58,475 bases of DNA from a virus. Under the pieces are notes generated by a model that worked only from the letters and a program-made list of their open reading frames with translations, was not told the DNA's origin and ran no database searches. The position numbers were made by a program, and so were the translations under genes. The stretch spans positions 1-58,475 of the IMG/VR virus record IMGVR_UViG_3300009158_003990; one strand, written 5' to 3'. This document shows, piece after piece, positions 31,339 to 40,240 of this stretch; the first letter of the stretch is position 1, and each line of letters opens with the position of its first letter.

Positions 31339-31567
31339 ATTTCAAGTTGGAGATGTCATTTGTTTAAAATCTGGTAGTATGCCAATGACTGTTGTAAATT
31401 TAAATGCTGAAACTAATGAAGTTTTAGTTGCTTATTTTGACTTAGATGCAAATGTTATGAGGGATGGTTTTCCTCCAGATGCAATAGAATTTACTCATGA
31501 TGCTTGGAAAATGAAGTATTGTGTCAATCTTGAAGAGGAAACAGACGAAGATGAGGACAAGTATTAA
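31331..31567 (+). CDS. DUF2158-like small protein
   Basis: A 78-residue protein with the N-terminal phrase QVGDVICLKSGSMPMTVVNL, followed by VLVAYFDLD and an acidic tail. This matches the short DUF2158 (YodC-like) domain, an SH3-like barrel of unknown function often encoded by phages. Overlap with both neighbours shows it is translationally coupled. Confidence 0.68.
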   Translation: MDKFQVGDVICLKSGSMPMTVVNLNAETNEVLVAYFDLDANVMRDGFPPDAIEFTHDAWKMKYCVNLEEETDEDEDKY

Positions 31568-31929
31568 TGCCAACATATCAGTATCAATGCGAAAATTGTT
31601 TGTATTCATTTGAAAAAGAACAGTCTTTTTCAGAAGAACACATCAAGAAATGTCCAAGTTGTAAAAAAAATAATTTATATCAAGTTTTTTCTGGTGGTTT
31701 GATGAATTATGTTAAAGGTGGAGAAACAATAGGTCATATAAGTGATGCTAATTTTAAACGAGAAGGAGGTAAAATCAAAGAAAAGATTGCAAAAGAAAAA
31801 CAAGAAGCAGACGATAAACTTCCTTGGTGGAGATCTGGAAAAATAAAAGGCTTAGAGAAACAAGAAAAGCCAATTAATTTAGATAAGATATCAAACAAAA
31901 ATGATTACATAACTAAGGGGAAAAAATGA
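31567..31929 (+). CDS. FmdB-family zinc-ribbon protein
   Basis: A 120-residue protein whose first 45 residues read as the FmdB zinc ribbon: PTYQYQCENC, then KKCPSCKKNNLYQVFSGG. The tail is Lys/Glu-rich and disordered. FmdB-type proteins are common in bacteria and phages and may regulate transcription; a virion role is also possible. It starts on TAATG with the previous stop. Confidence 0.72.
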   Translation: MPTYQYQCENCLYSFEKEQSFSEEHIKKCPSCKKNNLYQVFSGGLMNYVKGGETIGHISDANFKREGGKIKEKIAKEKQEADDKLPWWRSGKIKGLEKQEKPINLDKISNKNDYITKGKK

Positions 31930-32234
31930 CGGAAAAACTTGTTGATGGTGGTCATGTTTATATAAAGTGCAGCAATTGCAACAAACCATTGGTTGATCTT
32001 TTGATTGTTGGTCCAAACGCAAAAAAACCAGATGGAGCACCGTTTATTTGGAATTGTGTTGCTAATTGTTGTTATTGTTCAGATAAAAGTTTTAAAACAG
32101 AAGTGTTTGGAATTTTTAGAGCATCAGGAATAATATCAGAAATAGATTCAGAAAATTATAAAGAGATTACAAGTCTTGATGATATTTTAACTGATGGTGA
32201 CAATATTACTTTTCAAGTTTCAAGGAAAAAATAA
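31926..32234 (+). CDS. Small zinc-binding protein, 102 residues
   Basis: Two Cys pairs, CSNC (about residues 15-18) and CCYC (about 48-51), in a beta-rich domain with FIWNCVANCCYC and VFGIFRASGII suggest one zinc ribbon. It overlaps the FmdB gene by four bases. The next gene begins at its last base, where the stop and start share an A (TAATG). Its role is unknown; it belongs to a series of three small zinc proteins upstream of the replication genes. Confidence 0.58.
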   Translation: MTEKLVDGGHVYIKCSNCNKPLVDLLIVGPNAKKPDGAPFIWNCVANCCYCSDKSFKTEVFGIFRASGIISEIDSENYKEITSLDDILTDGDNITFQVSRKK

Positions 32235-32581
32235 TGAACGATTTTTACAATGATCCAGAAATTGAAGCGTATGGATTTGATGAAAATGCAGAAGATTGTA
32301 ATCCAGAAGATGCACAGTCTCTTGCAAAAAAGACGAGAGATATAAAAAATGAAACCGTTTCTTTTTGGTTAAAGATTTGTCGTGGAAGCTTTATGTCTGG
32401 AACAATATTTGATCCTTCTACGATCAGTTCTGAAGAACTTAAGAGATATGACAACTACACAGGACAGAATAAGTATTCATATAAAAAGGTTTCAGAAGAA
32501 TGCTTTAATCACTATATATCATATTTAACTACTAAAAAAACTTCCTTTTTAAGAAATGCACAAAGAGGTTTGATATCATGA
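32234..32581 (+). CDS. Hypothetical protein, 115 residues
   Basis: Acidic N-terminus (NDFYNDPEIEAYGFDENAED) followed by a helical region. It is coupled to its neighbours by overlaps at both ends. I see no catalytic or metal-binding motif. The position suggests an accessory role near replication or early transcription. Confidence 0.5.
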   Translation: MNDFYNDPEIEAYGFDENAEDCNPEDAQSLAKKTRDIKNETVSFWLKICRGSFMSGTIFDPSTISSEELKRYDNYTGQNKYSYKKVSEECFNHYISYLTTKKTSFLRNAQRGLIS

Positions 32582-32871
32582 AAAACAAAAAGCCTAAATT
32601 TTTAATTAATGAGGTAAATTCATTTTACATTAGGATGAATGCATCTAAGCACACTATAGAATACATTTCAGAAAAGCTTGGTTGTGATTGTTCAGACATT
32701 ATTGAAATATATAATGACTCAAAAAAATCTGAAACAAATTATCAGATTCACAGCGGAACTGTTTCTATGACTGAAAAACAATCTGTATCTGATGACAATT
32801 CAACAAAAAAAGATGACAATATAAATCATGAATTTTTAGAAAAGTATAAAAACACACGACACAAATTATGA
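32578..32871 (+). CDS. Hypothetical protein with possible helix-turn-helix
   Basis: The first 50 residues of this 97-residue protein (NSFYIRMNASKHTIEYISEKL, then GCDCSDIIEIYNDSKK) have the spacing of a helix-turn-helix in which a Gly-containing turn links two helices. The rest is a Ser/Asp/Lys-rich disordered tail. It overlaps neighbours by four bases at each end. DNA binding is a guess from pattern only. Confidence 0.48.
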   Translation: MKNKKPKFLINEVNSFYIRMNASKHTIEYISEKLGCDCSDIIEIYNDSKKSETNYQIHSGTVSMTEKQSVSDDNSTKKDDNINHEFLEKYKNTRHKL

Positions 32872-33287
32872 ACATTTGTAATTATGAAGATGATTTTATA
32901 TTTGAAAAGCCAATGTGGATTGCTTTGCTTTCTAATGGCGAAAAAGTTTATCAGGATGATGGTCGCCCCAATTTGGCAGATCATTCTGCTTGGATAAGAT
33001 TGGCTGCTTATCTAAAAGAAACAAAATTAAAAATAACAAGTCTTTACTTTAGATTTAGATCAAATATAGTATACCTTTTGCCAGAAAACGCAGAAGGCTA
33101 TTATTTTTCAAATGGTATTATTGGGCAACTATCCTCTGATTTTTCTATAAGTCTTTTTGTTTGTGGCGAAATAAATGGTAACATTGCACGAATAAGAAAT
33201 ATAAAGATACCAGAGTTAATAGTTATGTCAGAAGAAGAAAGAATAATAGAAAACTTTTCTATAAGTTCTATAATTATGAATATATAA
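32868..33287 (+). CDS. Conserved phage protein of unknown function, 139 residues
   Basis: The protein has a core I associate with uncharacterised phage proteins near recA: PMWIALLSNGEKVYQDDGRP, then SAWIRLAAYL and KITSLYFRFRSN. The pattern suggests a compact beta-rich domain. No enzyme motif is visible. It directly precedes another RecA-neighbour gene. Confidence 0.52.
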   Translation: MNICNYEDDFIFEKPMWIALLSNGEKVYQDDGRPNLADHSAWIRLAAYLKETKLKITSLYFRFRSNIVYLLPENAEGYYFSNGIIGQLSSDFSISLFVCGEINGNIARIRNIKIPELIVMSEEERIIENFSISSIIMNI

Positions 33288-33289
33288 AT

Positions 33290-33718
33290 ATGGCAAAAAA
33301 TAGATCAGATAGTAGCAAATACGAATCTAGGCATGGTGGTGGGTGGATTACTTCTGCTCAGTTTCTTGCAGAGGTTATGTGTGAAAGATACGCCAAAAAA
33401 AATGGCGAAGAATTAGTTTACAAGTTTTGGAATGTTGATTTTTGGAAAAAAGAATTTTTCAAACAACTTGCATTTGCTAAAAAATTGCTTCTTGTTTACG
33501 AACCCCATATTATTTCAAAGGCACTAAGGTCTAAAGAAGGCAAATCTGTTTTTTCTTTAGGTGCTCCTTGGTTAAAGAAAATAATTGAACTGGAACAAAG
33601 AAAGTTTAAATTAGCAGATACTAGCAAGGTTGTTGATACAACTGAGTTGCCAATTAGAAAACCATTCCAATCATCCAAATCTCTAATGAAAAAATTAAAG
33701 GACTTAGATAATGAGTGA
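33290..33718 (+). CDS. Conserved RecA-adjacent phage protein
   Basis: A 142-residue protein with RHGGGWITSAQFLAEVMCER, KFWNVDFWKKEFFKQ and the Cys/His-poor helix AKKLLLVYEPHIISKAL. It overlaps the recA start by eight bases. Proteins of this type repeatedly sit beside phage RecA genes, so a recombination or repair accessory function is likely. The exact role is unknown. Confidence 0.55.
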   Translation: MAKNRSDSSKYESRHGGGWITSAQFLAEVMCERYAKKNGEELVYKFWNVDFWKKEFFKQLAFAKKLLLVYEPHIISKALRSKEGKSVFSLGAPWLKKIIELEQRKFKLADTSKVVDTTELPIRKPFQSSKSLMKKLKDLDNE

Positions 33719-35732
33719 AAACTTAGATAAGATTTTAAAAGAAGTAGATAAACAATATGGCAAAGGTGTAGCTATAAATGCAAACGAATTACTGGATGAA
33801 GAAAAGTATGTAATACCATTATCTCCTGCATTAAATTTGGGTCTTCATGGTGGAATACCAGAAGGCTCTTGGATTACATGCTCTGGTCATCCAAAAAGTG
33901 GTAAGGCACAACCAATATCTGCAATTGTTTATACAAACAAAGGCCCAAAAAGAATTGGCGATATAAAAGTTGGAGATATAGTTTGTTGTCCAAGCGGAAC
34001 ATTATCTCCTGTTGTTGGTGTTTTTCCTCAAGGCGTAAAAGATGTTTATACAATAACATTTTCTGATGGTTCTACGGCAGAATGTGAGGCAGATCACCTT
34101 TGGAACATAAAAACAAGAGAGCAAAAGTCTTATAAAACTGTAATGCTAAAAGATTTTATGGATAAAATATTTATAGGAAAAAGCACTAAAGCTAAATATT
34201 CAATACCAATAACTAATCCAGTAAATTTTGATGCTGCACAACTACCAATAGACCCATTTGCTTTTGGCGTTTTATTGACGATTGGATTTTTTAAGAAAAA
34301 AATTACAGCATTGATTGAAGATGAAAATCTACTTACTAAATTTTGTGACATTATGGATAAGTATGCATTTTCTTATTCTACTAAAGATAAACAATTGACT
34401 CTTGATATTAAAGACGAAATCAAAAAATTAAATCTCTTTAATAAAAAAACATGTGAAAAATTTATACCTTCAATTTATTTATACAACTCAATAGAAAATA
34501 GGTTTTTATTACTTAAAGGCATACTGGCTTTTGCTCATATAACTAAAAAAGAAACTCCTATTATTACAGTTTCATCAAAACAATTTGCTGAAGACTTTAG
34601 GTTGTTGGTTCAATCTCTTGGTGGAATATGTTTGATATCTAGACATAAAAACAATGAAGACAATTTTATTTACTATTGCTCCATTATTATTAAAGATAAA
34701 AAAGGGCTGTTTGAATTTAAAAAAGAAAAGTTTAACAAAATTGACATCAAAAACAATCTTTCAAGAAAAATAATTTCTGTAGTAAAATCAAGACAAGAGA
34801 AATGTGTTTGTATATCTATTAAGAATAAGAATGGTCTATACTTAACAGACAACTTTATCGTTACTCATAACACGCTAACTGCATTATCTTTTGCTGCACA
34901 ATGTCAAAAGCCAGAACACGGAGCTAGACATGTGTATTATCTAAACATTGAGGGTAGACTTAAGCCTATGAATTTAAGAGGTATAGCTGGTTTAAATTTA
35001 GATAAAATGACAATCTATAGATCTACTCAAGATAAAATTCTTTCCGCAAAGGATTACTTAAATTTGGCGTTTAAAGCCATTAATACACACCCAGGAAGTT
35101 TAATTATCATAGATAGTGTTTCTGCTCTGTGTGATGAGAAGGAAATGGATCAAGGTATTGGCTATGAGAATAGAGGGGCTGGTAATAAGCTTTTTGCTGG
35201 TTTTTGTAGGCAAGCAGCCAATATAGTTCCAGTACAAAACTGTATGGTTTGGGCGATTATGCACTTAACACAATCTCAAGGAATGTATGGTGGTTATACA
35301 GAAAAAGGTTCTAGAACATTGCAATATCAAGCAGATGTGCAAATGAGAGTGAAGTCTGATAAACCTTGGAGTGTTGGTGGAGAAGGAAAAGACAAACAAA
35401 TTGGTCAACAGGTTCATTGGATAATTGAGTCTTGTTCTTTAGGATCTCCTGGAATGGAAGTTGATAGCTTTATAAGATATGGAATTGGTATAGATAATAC
35501 ATACGAGGCAATTAATTTGGGTTGTCAGCTTGGACTTATTGATAAGGCTGGTGCTTGGATGACATTAAACTTTATGGAAAGACACTTGAAACTATTAAAG
35601 TCTGAAGTTTGGGATGATCCCACTATTAAATTAGTTAAAACTCAAGGTGCAGAAAAAATGTATAAATTATTGTTAGAAAATCCAAAATGGATAACCGCTT
35701 TAGAAAAAGAAATTAAGGCGATTATATCGTGA
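33711..35732 (+). CDS. recA: RecA-family recombinase interrupted by an intein
   Basis: A 673-residue precursor. Residues 1-65 and 388-673 together form a 351-residue RecA. The Walker A reads GHPKSGK then T after the intein, and Walker B is SLIIIDSVSAL. NIVPVQNCMVWAIMHLTQSQG and QYQADVQMRV follow in order. The intein (residues 66-387) splits the Walker A between Lys and Thr, so ATP binding requires splicing. The mature enzyme would polymerise on ssDNA for strand exchange, as UvsX does in T4. It leads a replication-recombination operon. Confidence 0.93.
   Translation: MSENLDKILKEVDKQYGKGVAINANELLDEEKYVIPLSPALNLGLHGGIPEGSWITCSGHPKSGKAQPISAIVYTNKGPKRIGDIKVGDIVCCPSGTLSPVVGVFPQGVKDVYTITFSDGSTAECEADHLWNIKTREQKSYKTVMLKDFMDKIFIGKSTKAKYSIPITNPVNFDAAQLPIDPFAFGVLLTIGFFKKKITALIEDENLLTKFCDIMDKYAFSYSTKDKQLTLDIKDEIKKLNLFNKKTCEKFIPSIYLYNSIENRFLLLKGILAFAHITKKETPIITVSSKQFAEDFRLLVQSLGGICLISRHKNNEDNFIYYCSIIIKDKKGLFEFKKEKFNKIDIKNNLSRKIISVVKSRQEKCVCISIKNKNGLYLTDNFIVTHNTLTALSFAAQCQKPEHGARHVYYLNIEGRLKPMNLRGIAGLNLDKMTIYRSTQDKILSAKDYLNLAFKAINTHPGSLIIIDSVSALCDEKEMDQGIGYENRGAGNKLFAGFCRQAANIVPVQNCMVWAIMHLTQSQGMYGGYTEKGSRTLQYQADVQMRVKSDKPWSVGGEGKDKQIGQQVHWIIESCSLGSPGMEVDSFIRYGIGIDNTYEAINLGCQLGLIDKAGAWMTLNFMERHLKLLKSEVWDDPTIKLVKTQGAEKMYKLLLENPKWITALEKEIKAIIS
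33906..34871 (+). mobile_element. Class 3-type intein in RecA with degenerate LAGLIDADG endonuclease
   Basis: A 322-residue intein begins with Ala (AQPISAIVYTNKGPKRIGDI), not Cys or Ser, and ends VTHN, followed by Thr in the host protein. It has the class 3 W-C-T set: Trp66 in ADHLWNI, Cys302 in CISIKNKNG, and Thr320 in the final THN. This class uses the internal Cys for the first thioester. The central region retains two LAGLIDADG-like helices, FAFGVLLTIGFF (119-129) and LLLKGILAFAH (201-211). The usual acidic residues of the GDG and DTDG ends are lost. The homing endonuclease therefore looks dead while splicing residues are kept. Confidence 0.88.
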
Positions 35733-36127
35733 AAGTAATAGGTCTTGATGGTAAAACTTATTCTTGGACTTCTGGTAATGTTCCAGACCATGATGATGCA
35801 AGACATAGATCATCTTTGCATCTATTGGCAAGGGGCATTCTTAAGTCAATGTACCCGATGGACAGAATCTTGGAGGAAGCAGTGCTTCCTGGAACTGGTG
35901 GGTTGACGGCAGATTTTTGGTTGCCACTAAGAAAAACAATAGTCGAAGTTCATGGCGAGCAACATTATAAATTTATACCCTTTTTTCATAATACGATGTT
36001 AAATTTTTATCATTCTAAAAAAAATGATAAGAATAAAATAGAGTGGTGTGAAAAAAACAACATTTACCTTATAGAGCTACCATTTAATGAATCAGAACAA
36101 CAGTGGCGAAAAAGAGTTGAAGGCTAG
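35729..36127 (+). CDS. PD-(D/E)xK-like endonuclease
   Basis: GTG 35729 overlaps the recA stop by four bases. The 132-residue protein has a nuclease core: LTADFWLPLRKTIVEVHGEQHY, which gives D-xn-E-x-H/Q, and then KNKIEWCEKNNIYLIELPF. This matches small phage endonucleases that follow recA, probably acting on recombination intermediates. The pattern is similar to the Vsr/EDxHD group. The target structure is not known. Confidence 0.68.
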   Translation: MKVIGLDGKTYSWTSGNVPDHDDARHRSSLHLLARGILKSMYPMDRILEEAVLPGTGGLTADFWLPLRKTIVEVHGEQHYKFIPFFHNTMLNFYHSKKNDKNKIEWCEKNNIYLIELPFNESEQQWRKRVEG

Positions 36128-36599
36128 CGAAGAAGAAATATTTGACTCTCTTCTTGATGCATACGAAAATTCTATAGGTCTTCCTTCAATACCTAAAGGC
36201 TTAGAATTTACATGCATAAAATATCTTTATATGTCTAATGAAGATTTTAAAAAAATGTCTTCAGAAGATTGTGCAGAAGCATGTGTTCTTTTAAATAGTT
36301 TTTCATTTCATTTGTCTAGATTATTAAACAAAGAAAAATCTAAATTAAGATGGTGCAATGAACGAATACTAAAAGTTGTGTCTGGTAAATTAACGGAATA
36401 CAGATACTTTTCTCCAGATGAAAGAATGGCATTATCAATTAAGGATGATGATTATGCTCAAAAAATAAAGCTATTGTCTGTAAAAATACAAGCAAGAATA
36501 GACAGAATAGAATATCTTCCGATAAGAATAGAAAAAGTTTCTGATGCATTTTCAAATCTTTCTTATAACAAAAGGAAAAACAATGAGCGTAATTTCTAG
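36087..36599 (+). CDS. Conserved RecA-operon protein of unknown function
   Basis: A 170-residue helical protein with IFDSLLDAYENSIGLPSIP, KYLYMSNEDFKKMSSEDCAEA and FSFHLSRLLNKEKSKLRWCNE, phrases I associate with recombination-module phage proteins. ATG 36087 overlaps the nuclease gene by 41 bases; TTG 36117 would be an alternative start. Coiled-coil character suggests a protein that binds recombination complexes. Confidence 0.55.
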   Translation: MNQNNSGEKELKASEEEIFDSLLDAYENSIGLPSIPKGLEFTCIKYLYMSNEDFKKMSSEDCAEACVLLNSFSFHLSRLLNKEKSKLRWCNERILKVVSGKLTEYRYFSPDERMALSIKDDDYAQKIKLLSVKIQARIDRIEYLPIRIEKVSDAFSNLSYNKRKNNERNF

Positions 36600-37044
36600 T
36601 CTTAAAGATGCTATCTTGAAAAAAGATTGGGATCTAGTCGATGCTGTTTTGCAAACCTTGGCTGGAATTTCTGTAGAACAAAGAGTTATTAAAAACAATC
36701 CAGTAATTTCTGAAAAAATAAATAATGTTGATGATTCACTGAATAAATTTATGGTTAATACGAATAGCATAGTAAGAGAAAAGACAGATGTTATTCCTGC
36801 AAACAATAAAAATGTTTTTTATGATGATAAAACATTAGATATGGATTTTGCAGAAATGTCTCAAAAATCTAGTCCAAAAAAATATAGGGCTGAAGTCGAT
36901 GAATCTACTTTTTTTAAGTCTGCAAAGTGTTCAAGATGTGGAAGCACAATGAATGTTGCAGCAGAAGAATTTGCTTTTAAAAGCAAAGACAGCGAATCTT
37001 CTGGTTTTGTATGTGTTCCATGTATGAAGAGGGCAAAAAGATGA
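36583..37044 (+). CDS. Zinc-ribbon protein of the recombination module
   Basis: ATG 36583 follows AAAGGA and overlaps the previous gene by 17 bases. The 153-residue product has an N-terminal helix (ISSLKDAILKKDWDLVDAVL), a disordered centre and a C-terminal zinc ribbon with CSRCGS and CVPCMKRAK. This organisation suggests ssDNA or protein binding. It ends inside the helicase start (ATGA). Confidence 0.58.
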   Translation: MSVISSLKDAILKKDWDLVDAVLQTLAGISVEQRVIKNNPVISEKINNVDDSLNKFMVNTNSIVREKTDVIPANNKNVFYDDKTLDMDFAEMSQKSSPKKYRAEVDESTFFKSAKCSRCGSTMNVAAEEFAFKSKDSESSGFVCVPCMKRAKR

Positions 37045-38501
37045 CAGATGTAGGATCAGAAAGAATTATTTTATCCGCTTTATTTCAAAAGGGTTATGAC
37101 TGCTTTATTGAAATATCAGATATAATTGACGAAAATTGTTTTTCTAATGATGAAAACTCGGCTATTTACAAGTGTTTTACAAAAATCTTAGATGATAAAG
37201 AGTCTAAGATTGATATACCAACTATAATTTCAAAAGCAGAGTCATTAGGACTATCTTCTTACTTCAAAACATCTGAACAGGCCAAATATCTTAGATCTTT
37301 AATGATTTTTCCTGTTGAATTGGTTAATGCGAGAAAAGCAGCAGCTAAATTAAAGAAGCTTAATATAGCAAAAAAGCTTTCATATAGTCTTTCTGATGGT
37401 GCATTATCCCTTAATGCAATCACTGGAGATGAGCCTATTAGTCAAATTATAGCTATTGCTGAATCAACCGTTTTGAGTGCAACATTTAAAATATCTAATG
37501 CCGAAGACCCAAATCCAAAACTAATTGGTGATGGTTTAGCTGAATATATAGATCATCTTGAATCAAATCCTGTTTCTCAACTTGGAATATCTTCTGGATT
37601 TAAAAATTATGATATGGCTATAGGTGGTGGTCTTAGACCAGGCTCAGTCAATTTGATTGGTGCTAGGATGAAAACAGGTAAAAGCTTTTTTGCAGATAAT
37701 GTTGCGGTTAATGTTTCTTTAAAGAATATACCTGTTTTGATGCTAGATACAGAAATGAGCGAAAAGGATCATTGGCATAGGATATTGGCTTGCATGTCTG
37801 GAGTTAAGATTGAAGAAATTGAAAGCGGTTTATTTTCTTCAAATAGTAAAAACAAACAAAAGATACATAATGCATTAGATAAAATAAAATCTATGCCTCT
37901 TCAGTATAAAGCGATTGCAGGAAAAAGTTTTGATGAAGTTATGTCTTTGGCAAGAAGATGGATAATTAAAGATGTTGGTTTAGACGATTCTGGAAAAGCA
38001 AACCCATGCGTTATTATATATGATTATATAAAATTAATGGATGATTCTGGCATTGGCAAAAATATGGCAGAATATCAAGCATTAGGTTTTTTAATGTCAA
38101 GCTTGCACAATTTTATGTTTCAGTATGGAGTTGCATGTTTAGCATTTACACAATTAAATAGAGATGGAATAAGCAGAGAAGACACAGATGTTGCCAGCGG
38201 TTCAGACAGAATACTTTGGCTTTGTAGCAACTTTTCTATATACAAAAGAAAAAGTGAAGAAGAAATGGCAGATGAAAGTGTTTCAAATAATAACATTAGA
38301 TACAATTTAAAGCTCATACCAATTGTTTGCCGTCATGGTAAAGGTATAGAGCCAGGAGACTATATAAATATTTCAGCTAATTACGAAGTTGGGAAGATAG
38401 ATGAAGGCCCAACAAGAAATCAATTTTACAAAGCAAATTCTCCTAGAAATAACACTGGTTTTGAAGTAGAAGGATTACCAAATGAAATTGAAATCGATTG
38501 A
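37041..38501 (+). CDS. dnaB: DnaB-type replicative helicase
   Basis: ATG 37041 overlaps the zinc-ribbon stop. The 486-residue protein has a helical N-terminal domain (EISDIIDENCFSNDENSAIY) and a RecA-like core. The core contains Walker A GARMKTGKS (207-215), LDTEMSEKDHW, Walker B CVIIYDYIKLM and the AFTQLNRDG sensor loop. It unwinds DNA 5'-3' at the fork and normally pairs with the primase encoded next. The C-terminal RHGKG and polar tail are typical. Confidence 0.9.
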   Translation: MTDVGSERIILSALFQKGYDCFIEISDIIDENCFSNDENSAIYKCFTKILDDKESKIDIPTIISKAESLGLSSYFKTSEQAKYLRSLMIFPVELVNARKAAAKLKKLNIAKKLSYSLSDGALSLNAITGDEPISQIIAIAESTVLSATFKISNAEDPNPKLIGDGLAEYIDHLESNPVSQLGISSGFKNYDMAIGGGLRPGSVNLIGARMKTGKSFFADNVAVNVSLKNIPVLMLDTEMSEKDHWHRILACMSGVKIEEIESGLFSSNSKNKQKIHNALDKIKSMPLQYKAIAGKSFDEVMSLARRWIIKDVGLDDSGKANPCVIIYDYIKLMDDSGIGKNMAEYQALGFLMSSLHNFMFQYGVACLAFTQLNRDGISREDTDVASGSDRILWLCSNFSIYKRKSEEEMADESVSNNNIRYNLKLIPIVCRHGKGIEPGDYINISANYEVGKIDEGPTRNQFYKANSPRNNTGFEVEGLPNEIEID

Positions 38502-39591
38502 AACAAAAAAAATGGAATATTTGAATAATGTTGTCTGCCAAAACATAAATTTTCTTCTTGATCATTATGGAATAAAATATAAAGATCACTCTGATTCTTT
38601 GGTTTTTGCATGTCCTATTCATGGTGGCGATAACACAACTGCATTGAACTTTTTTTTAAATGGTCATACAAAAATAGGCAATTGGATTTGCTATACACAT
38701 AACTGTCAAAACCACTTTATAAATACTTCAATAGGATTTTTTAGGGGTGTTGTTAGCAATAAAAAGTTTGGCTGGTCAAAGTCTGGAGATAGAGTAGTAG
38801 ATTTTAAATATATTGTTTTTGAACTTTGTGATATTTTAAAGGTTGATCTATCTCTTATAAAAGAGGATACAAAGATTGAATCTATTGAAAAACACGCACA
38901 TGTTTTTTCAGTTAAGAAAACTATGCAGCCAACAAATTACACAAGAAAAATGGTGAGAGAAAAATTGGCTATACCATCCGAATACTTTGTTTCTAGGGGT
39001 TACGATCCAGCAATATTAGATAAGTATGATGTTGGTGATTCTATGTCTGAAAATAGAATTTTTAAAAATAGGGCTGTTGTTCCAATTTATGATTCTGAAA
39101 ACAAACATATAGTTGGATTCACAGGAAGAATAAAGCTAGAAAAATGCAGTTCTTGCAATAACTTTCATACTCAAAAAGAATGCGATCCAGAAAAAAACTT
39201 GAGCAAATGGATGCATAGCAAAGGATTTTCAAAAAAAAATTATCTTTATAATTATGGAAATGCAAAAGAAAGCATTATGAAAAAAGGTTTTGTAATATTG
39301 GTTGAAGGTCCAGCAGATGTTTGGAAGTTTTTAAAGAATGGAATTGAAAATGTTGTTGCGGTTTTTGGTTCTTCATTAAGTGATAGCCAACAAATAATAC
39401 TAGAATCTTCTGGTGCTACATCATTAGTTTTACTTTTTGATTCAGATAAAGCTGGAAGTAAAGCTTCTGATCAATTATCCTTGTCTTTGTCTAGAACATT
39501 TAAAATTATTAAGGTTTCATTGCCAAATGGAATTAAAGACCCAGGAGATTTGACTGATGAGCAAATAAACCATATATTTAATCCTATTTAA
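38482..39591 (+). CDS. dnaG: DnaG-type primase
   Basis: AAGGA sits just before ATG 38482, and the start overlaps the helicase by 20 bases. The 369-residue product has an N-terminal zinc-binding region with Cys44, His47 (CPIHGG) and Cys70, Cys75 (ICYTHNCQ). A TOPRIM catalytic core follows, with FVILVEGPADVW (Glu) and LVLLFDSDKAGS (DxD). It is short, with no C-terminal helicase-binding domain, as in other phage primases. An internal CSSCNNFHTQKEC insertion could form a second metal site. Confidence 0.88.
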   Translation: MKLKSIETKKMEYLNNVVCQNINFLLDHYGIKYKDHSDSLVFACPIHGGDNTTALNFFLNGHTKIGNWICYTHNCQNHFINTSIGFFRGVVSNKKFGWSKSGDRVVDFKYIVFELCDILKVDLSLIKEDTKIESIEKHAHVFSVKKTMQPTNYTRKMVREKLAIPSEYFVSRGYDPAILDKYDVGDSMSENRIFKNRAVVPIYDSENKHIVGFTGRIKLEKCSSCNNFHTQKECDPEKNLSKWMHSKGFSKKNYLYNYGNAKESIMKKGFVILVEGPADVWKFLKNGIENVVAVFGSSLSDSQQIILESSGATSLVLLFDSDKAGSKASDQLSLSLSRTFKIIKVSLPNGIKDPGDLTDEQINHIFNPI

Positions 39592-39607
39592 AAGGATCTA
39601 TGCAAAA

Positions 39608-40240
39608 ATGACAAATCAAAAAATAATTGCTTTTTCTGGAAAAAAAGGATCTGGAAAAGATACTTTGGCTGGATTTCTTTCTTATAACTCAATGGCACTA
39701 TTTGGTTGTAGGTCTTCAATTTATGCGTTTGCACAACCTCTTAAAAAAATAGCAATTGATTTCTTTGGACTAGAACACCAGCAAGTTTTTGGTTCAATAG
39801 AAAATAAAAATTCTTTAACTAATTATTCATGGGAAGACCTTCCTCATTATCAAGGAGTGGGTCCAACTGGTAAAATGACAGCAAGAGAGTTTTTGCAAGA
39901 AATTGGAACTGGCATTTGCAGAAAAATGAATAAAAACATACATATAGATGCTTGTTTTAATATGATAAGAAGAGATAAGTACCCATTAAGTTTTATTACT
40001 GATGCAAGATTTGAAAACGAAATAAATAAAGTTAAAGAATTTGGTGGTATAACTATTAGACTAACAAGATCTATAGATAGCGATATTCATATAAGTGAAA
40101 ACGAGCTTAATGATAGTAATATTTTTGATATTGTAATAGATAATAAAAATATGAGTAAATCTGAGCAAGAGCATGAACTTTTAAAAAAACTTAAATCTAT
40201 AGATTGGATAAAAAATGATCATAACTTATTTAAGATCTAG
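39608..40240 (+). CDS. Deoxynucleoside monophosphate kinase
   Basis: A 210-residue P-loop kinase with FSGKKGSGKDTLAG at residues 9-22, AREFLQEIGTGICRKM, and FITDARFENEI, which match T4 gp1-type dNMP kinases. It phosphorylates dNMPs, including products of host DNA breakdown. AAGGAT stands 12 bases before the ATG. Its role fits beside primase and exonuclease, and it complements NrdJ and ThyX. Confidence 0.83.
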   Translation: MTNQKIIAFSGKKGSGKDTLAGFLSYNSMALFGCRSSIYAFAQPLKKIAIDFFGLEHQQVFGSIENKNSLTNYSWEDLPHYQGVGPTGKMTAREFLQEIGTGICRKMNKNIHIDACFNMIRRDKYPLSFITDARFENEINKVKEFGGITIRLTRSIDSDIHISENELNDSNIFDIVIDNKNMSKSEQEHELLKKLKSIDWIKNDHNLFKI

